Position numbers and translations under genes: made by a program. The notes under the pieces were generated by a model. The model was not told the origin of the DNA. It was given only the letters and a program-made list of their open reading frames with translations, and made no database searches. From contig JAQFVV010006718.1 in NCBI GenBank assembly GCA_028023455.1, forward strand, positions 248,001 to 312,000: DNA of 64,000 nt. The letters are read 5' to 3'. This document shows positions 59,824 to 64,000 of this stretch, piece by piece. Positions within the stretch are counted from its first letter, which is position 1; each line of letters opens with the position of its first letter. The DNA comes from Epiperipatus broadwayi. Lineage: Eukaryota; Onychophora; Udeonychophora; Euonychophora; Peripatidae.

Positions 59824-61799
59824 TGTAACCCGGACCCCTTTTGCTACTGTTGACACTATTTCTCCTTTTGGCTTTTCTGTTGACGATTCCTGTTTTTACG
59901 AACCCGCTGTGTTCTATCGTCCGAGGTTACATAATGTTTTGTGAAAATAATTTCAAACACATATACACGTACGCTTTTATTTGTTTCATACGTAGATTCA
60001 GATTGAACCCGAGTAATAGGCGCCAGGAGAACCTTTACAAGCTCGCCACGCATGTGCACATGCTCACTCAACTATATCACAGAACATGCCCAAGCATCAC
60101 TCCAGCGGACAGCAAGAAACGAACACAGCAACACTATTTCCGAACTAGATCGCACATTACCGTTAAAACAATATTAAAACACCTTTATCACTGTTGGGCC
60201 CGCCCTATATCCCCCAGAATAAATTAATCATAACTTAACATTAACATAAGAATTGTATGACAAATATAAACGCTATAAATATACTTAAATCTTAACTAAA
60301 ATATTAAATGTACCCGTTCAAATTACACAACATAGATCACTCTCGCACTCATTCAACATTATTGAAATAAATTTGAAATTCCAAGCGATCAATAAAAGAA
60401 TTATTAATTAAATGAATGATTTATTTAGAAAAACTGGGTAAATAAAATTATCATGCAGATATATGATTTAGTAAGTCTAGATAACATAATTACGGAATTA
60501 GGTATGAATTTGTACAGATATTTGCTGAATCTTAATTGTACATATGATTCTGGTTGAGTTCTTTAGTGATTCAATTTGGTCATTAGTAATTTTATTATTT
60601 TACACTTAATGTCTGTAAATCGTTCTCCACTTTAAAGTTATTTTAGCTGGTGCATGAATGTGTGAGCAAATGTTAAAATATAACTACCTGTGGAACGAGA
60701 AGACTGTAATGGGATCCTGAGCGATGTTTTCTTTAATTCAGCATGTCGGTTCTGGGTGAGGCTTCCAGGGTGTGTGTGGTCCTTGAGTTCATTTTCTCCG
60801 AGGTTGAGAGCATTCTAGGATCGATCAGCGGTGCCAGGTGCGAAGGTTCGGCGGCCAAGCCGCGAATTTTGGATTCAGCAACGCATTTCGTCTACGGTAT
60901 CACACAAAGTTTAGGTTAAGAAGTCCAAGTACTTAATCAGCAGCTCTGCCAAAAATTTAATAATACTTTCTGCTAAAATTCAAATTAATTTCGCCTTCCA
61001 CAACTCTTAATCAATAATTAATAATTGTAATTTTAATGTCTCTCCAGTTCTGTCTTGCCTTTTTCTTCTCTTCTTTCCCGCCACGACACCTTGAATTTTT
61101 CCTCCAATCTCTGTCATGCACTCATGAGTCATTAGTTCTTATTTGCTAATTAAGGGTCCTCTTTATTCAATGGTTTCTGTGACATTTGCACCACGTGGGA
61201 ATTTAATTTAGTTTTTCCATCTTTTTTTAAGTATTGTTTTAGCTGGAGCCAGAAGTCTAAGTAGTACAATAGCAGTGTACACTTTTTATCACCTCTGTTT
61301 CTAAATTTGGATTGTTATCTAGACTTTACCAACATACATCCTGCTTATTGTTTCAAATTCTCTAAATTTTAATCTACTAATTGCCCCCCCATTCAAAATA
61401 TCTTAGATCGCTTGGAATCTTTTAACCTATTGCAGATTAATTAATTTACTTATCTTTTTCTTTCTTTTTTGTTTAAAAATGATTTAATAAAAAATTTCTA
61501 ATTTGTTCTCGATCATTCTTTTTTCTTAAAACGAAATAACAAAAAAAAGCAAACTTACAAATAATGATTATAATAAATTTAATTCCTTAAAAAAAAATAA
61601 AAACTCTTTTAATTTTTAGTTCAATAAATCTGACAGGTACTCATATATAGCTGCGATCTGCTTTAGAAACGGCTGTTTCTCGTTTATTCTTAAAACAAGA
61701 TCGTTTTTTAAAAAGTTTTGTACCTGTCATTTATTTCGTCATTAATATATATCTTTAGCTTTCCTAGGTTCAAACCCTATGTAACGCTATTCCGTTACA
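59824..61799 (-). repeat. 5' LTR of element C
   Basis: On the minus strand it begins with a hairpin TGTAACG/CGTTACA (6-base loop) and ends GGTCCGGGTTACA. The GGCGCC box and AATAAA lie near the 3' end, as in LTRs A and B. An AT-rich body is shared with the 3' LTR at about 99 %. The small frame repeated in both LTRs (for example 59841-60227) is a by-product of this duplication, not a gene. Confidence 0.9.
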
Positions 61800-63429
61800 A
61801 TATATATATATATATATATATAGTCATATTTTATTTTTAATTTGTAAATTAAATGATGAAAAATATAGATTTAATAAAAATTGGGCAAAATCATTGACAT
61901 CTTACAAGAAGATGCAATAAAATTTCCTCGAAGTCTTGCAGAGTGTTATACCAAAGGCTTTTCTCAGATTGCATAAGCAGATATCAATTTTATACTACAG
62001 TTGTATTTTATTTTGTATGATATAATTGCTAGGATTTCAGCAACATTTGTAAATACAAAATATTTGTTTTTTAATGAAAAGTTATGCGAATTTCTGTTCA
62101 ATTAGTTACATTTGTGAGTAAATTTTAGCTAGTCTATGAAAGTTACATACAGAGTACTTTTTCATTTTCATATAAACACCTTTAACCATATTATTAGTTT
62201 TTACTAAATATTAACTGATATGTACAAATTAGGAAATTCAGTAATATATCAGTATATATAAAAGTTGAAGCAGTCTTTGAAATCTGACTACAGGAGAAAC
62301 TCTCCTCCAATGGTGGCTCATAAAGACATAGTGAGAGATAATGCACTATAAAACCTAATGCTTTACAGGGATTCTCTGCTGACTTTGAATAAGAAATATT
62401 GACAGTAGCATTTGCATTTCTGTGTATTTTGTCAGTATTTATATTGGAGTTGAAAAAACACAATAAAACATTTCTATATTCTAAAAATAAACATAAAATT
62501 ATCAATTCCACTTTTATTGTTAAAAAGGAGGTTGCCTTGACAACAGGTTGATATGTGCCAATTGTGGTATTGATATTAGAATTGTCTAAGTGTTGACTGT
62601 TTTTAGTGATGTGATATATATATATATATACACACACATACAAGTATTTGTTTTCACTTTAAAATTCAAAATGAAAATATTGGAACTGTCCAAAATTGGC
62701 AAAATAATGTTAAAAGATTGCGAAAATGTAAATTTTCATTTTAAAAATCAAAAAATTGATTTCTTAATTGTAAAAAAAAATTCTAAAGATGATTGAGCAT
62801 GGTTTTCTCAATAAAGGTAAAGTTGGTGTATTAACATTTAAAGTACCAGTTTGAGAGAAAGGTTAAAAGCCATTTGGCAATTAGTCCAAAACATATTAAT
62901 ATTTAAGTGTTAAATCTTTTTTCTTTGGATTAAAAAAAGTTTAACATGCTCTATATTTTACCAAAACATTTAAACCTATTTTGTTTTCTAGTTTGACTAT
63001 AACTGTATTACATTCAAATGCAGATTATGAAAATAGAAAATTTATATACTGTCATTACACTTCATAAAACCATTTAGTAAATTATTTTGAATTTCAGATA
63101 AACTTTATAAGATCCATCCAATGAAATACAGCATAATGTGAGGAATATTTACCAAAATAAAAACTTCTATAATTAAAATTACTTTTGATAGCTTACATTA
63201 CAATATTAGAATTTCTCACACAATAGTTTTGCTGTAATTTTACAAAATATAAATCCAATTATAATCATAAATTATCAGATAATAGATGCATATAAATATT
63301 TATATAATGTAAAGGATATTATCTATCATCATTTTATAGTAAATAAAATAACTATTACAAGAATAAGTATAAAAACAATCCATTTGGTAATTTTTAATTT
63401 TTCTATTTTCTGTCATCCCAGCTAAGTTA
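61800..63429. other. AT-rich stretch with TA and TA/CA microsatellites
   Basis: TA tract at 61800-61821 next to LTR element C and TATATA-CACACA tract at about 62613-62640. Otherwise no supported gene. The minus-strand frame 62194-62643 is AT-driven and partly simple repeat. Confidence 0.45.
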
Positions 63430-64000
63430 AAAATATTTTTTAACACTTGAAAATTAAATAGTTGATCCCAGATGTCTCAAAAAATCACAAAGACATTTTA
63501 AATTTAATTGATGAGGAAATTGAGAACTTACTGTCAATTCCAGCAACCCTAATCTTCTTAATTTAAATTTGGAACAAAAGGACCTTGATTTGGTAGCAAA
63601 TAAATTTAACAATACCATTCCCTCTCAATTACATAAATCTTTTCTTAACTTTTACCATGAAAGTACATCAGTCTTGGTTGTTACCAACCCTTCATGTGAT
63701 TTATATAAGTTCCTGATTAATGAACATTATAATGAAATAAAAAAAAAAAAAAATAATGGAGGCTGATTCACAAAATTTTGCAACATCCTAATAATCATTA
63801 TGTTATAATAGAGTTTAACAATCTCACTTAAAAAATTTTCTTCCAGAAAATTTTCGCATACCTTAATAAGAAAATTATTTGCCATATTAACATGAGCTGT
63901 CCCACAATCTTATCAGGCACAATCAAGAACTGTTACCTTAAATTTAAAGAAAATGAGTTGCAGCGATTACTTAGACCTTATGGTAATGTCTCAAATTTTA
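63430..64000 (+). pseudogene. LINE ORF1, 5' part, running off the window
   Basis: Plus-strand pieces read HKDILNLIDEEIENLLSIPA, then DLDLVANKFNNTIPSQLHKS, SFLNFYHESTSVLVVTNP and KFLINEHYNEI (63569-63766). After an A run come NHYVIIEFNNLT and finally TILSGTIKNCYLKF to ...LRPYGNVSN at the edge. The same block order (SFTNY, L-..N-G-L-KFPIE..YN-I, NGTIKNC-..F) occurs in ORF1 of the antisense LINE at 34.5 kb, so it is a related element in plus orientation. Several frameshifts show decay. Confidence 0.65.

Larger units (their letters stand above)
55217..61799 (-). mobile_element. LTR retrotransposon C, pol-less, in minus orientation
   Basis: Two ~1.98-kb LTRs (55217-57197 and 59824-61799) in direct orientation flank 2.6 kb of less AT-rich internal DNA, bounded by ATAT on both sides within TA tracts. 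PBS and polypurine tract positions show transcription runs from right to left. Internal DNA encodes one coiled-coil gag-like ORF and minor frames, but no protease, reverse transcriptase or integrase. The LTRs differ by about a dozen substitutions and a few short indels, so insertion was relatively recent. It appears to be a non-autonomous (LARD-like) member of the same LTR family as A, B and E. Confidence 0.88.

Noticed and set aside
55234-60227. Identical ~127-codon frames present twice
   Set aside because: Each lies inside one LTR of element C and is duplicated only because the LTRs are; no domain recognised.

Overview
This is a eukaryotic window: very AT-rich, with GT-AG introns, long non-coding stretches and about twenty transposable-element copies. 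Nothing bacterial (operons, ribosome binding sites, CRISPR) is visible. The element mix (RTE LINEs, Penelope-like element, hAT, Helitron, Ty3/gypsy-type LTRs, hammerhead-ribozyme repeats) points to an invertebrate animal, most likely an arthropod. I cannot name the species.

The only host gene I can recognise is a plus-strand DNA topoisomerase II. Three phase-compatible exons (6887-6987, 11790-11936, 28943-29026) and a fourth (36183-36303) encode the end of the catalytic core and the start of the C-terminal domain. Upstream exons must lie left of the window. Exon 4 carries an in-frame TAA, so the locus is either a pseudogene or makes a protein without its C-terminal tail. Its introns are swollen by insertions: MITEs and a hAT MITE in intron 1; an RTE element with an inverted 5' part, itself split by 11.2 kb of nested elements including a Penelope-like element (PLE), in intron 2; an antisense 5.7 kb LINE in intron 3.

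From 36.3 kb to the end I see only mobile and repetitive DNA. The most unusual part is 43.5-54.7 kb. It holds a ~700-bp palindrome with a complete hammerhead ribozyme (HHR) in each arm, and six copies of a ~465-bp repeat that carries a different hammerhead. Two loci have these repeats in tandem and they were originally head to head; an LTR insertion now separates them. This is the architecture of retrozymes, small non-autonomous retroelements thought to move as self-cleaved circular RNAs with PLE reverse transcriptase. A decayed PLE with its own hammerhead-like core lies at 23.2-26.1 kb.

Four to five LTR-type insertions (A 40.4-42.3, B 48.6-50.8, E 51.6-53.1, C 55.2-61.8, possibly D 17.8-22.2 kb) share terminal hairpins, a TGGCGCC/TGGCACC box followed by AATAAA in most copies, and insertion at ATAT or ATAG. 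C is a nearly complete but pol-less element with two ~2-kb LTRs and one coiled-coil gag-like ORF. A decayed hAT transposase and a 590-bp Helitron with exact termini sit at 45.65-47.85 kb. The last 0.6 kb is the 5' part of a LINE ORF1 related to the LINE in the topoisomerase intron.

All coordinates and motifs were read by eye. Protein family names rest on recognised motifs, not on a search.
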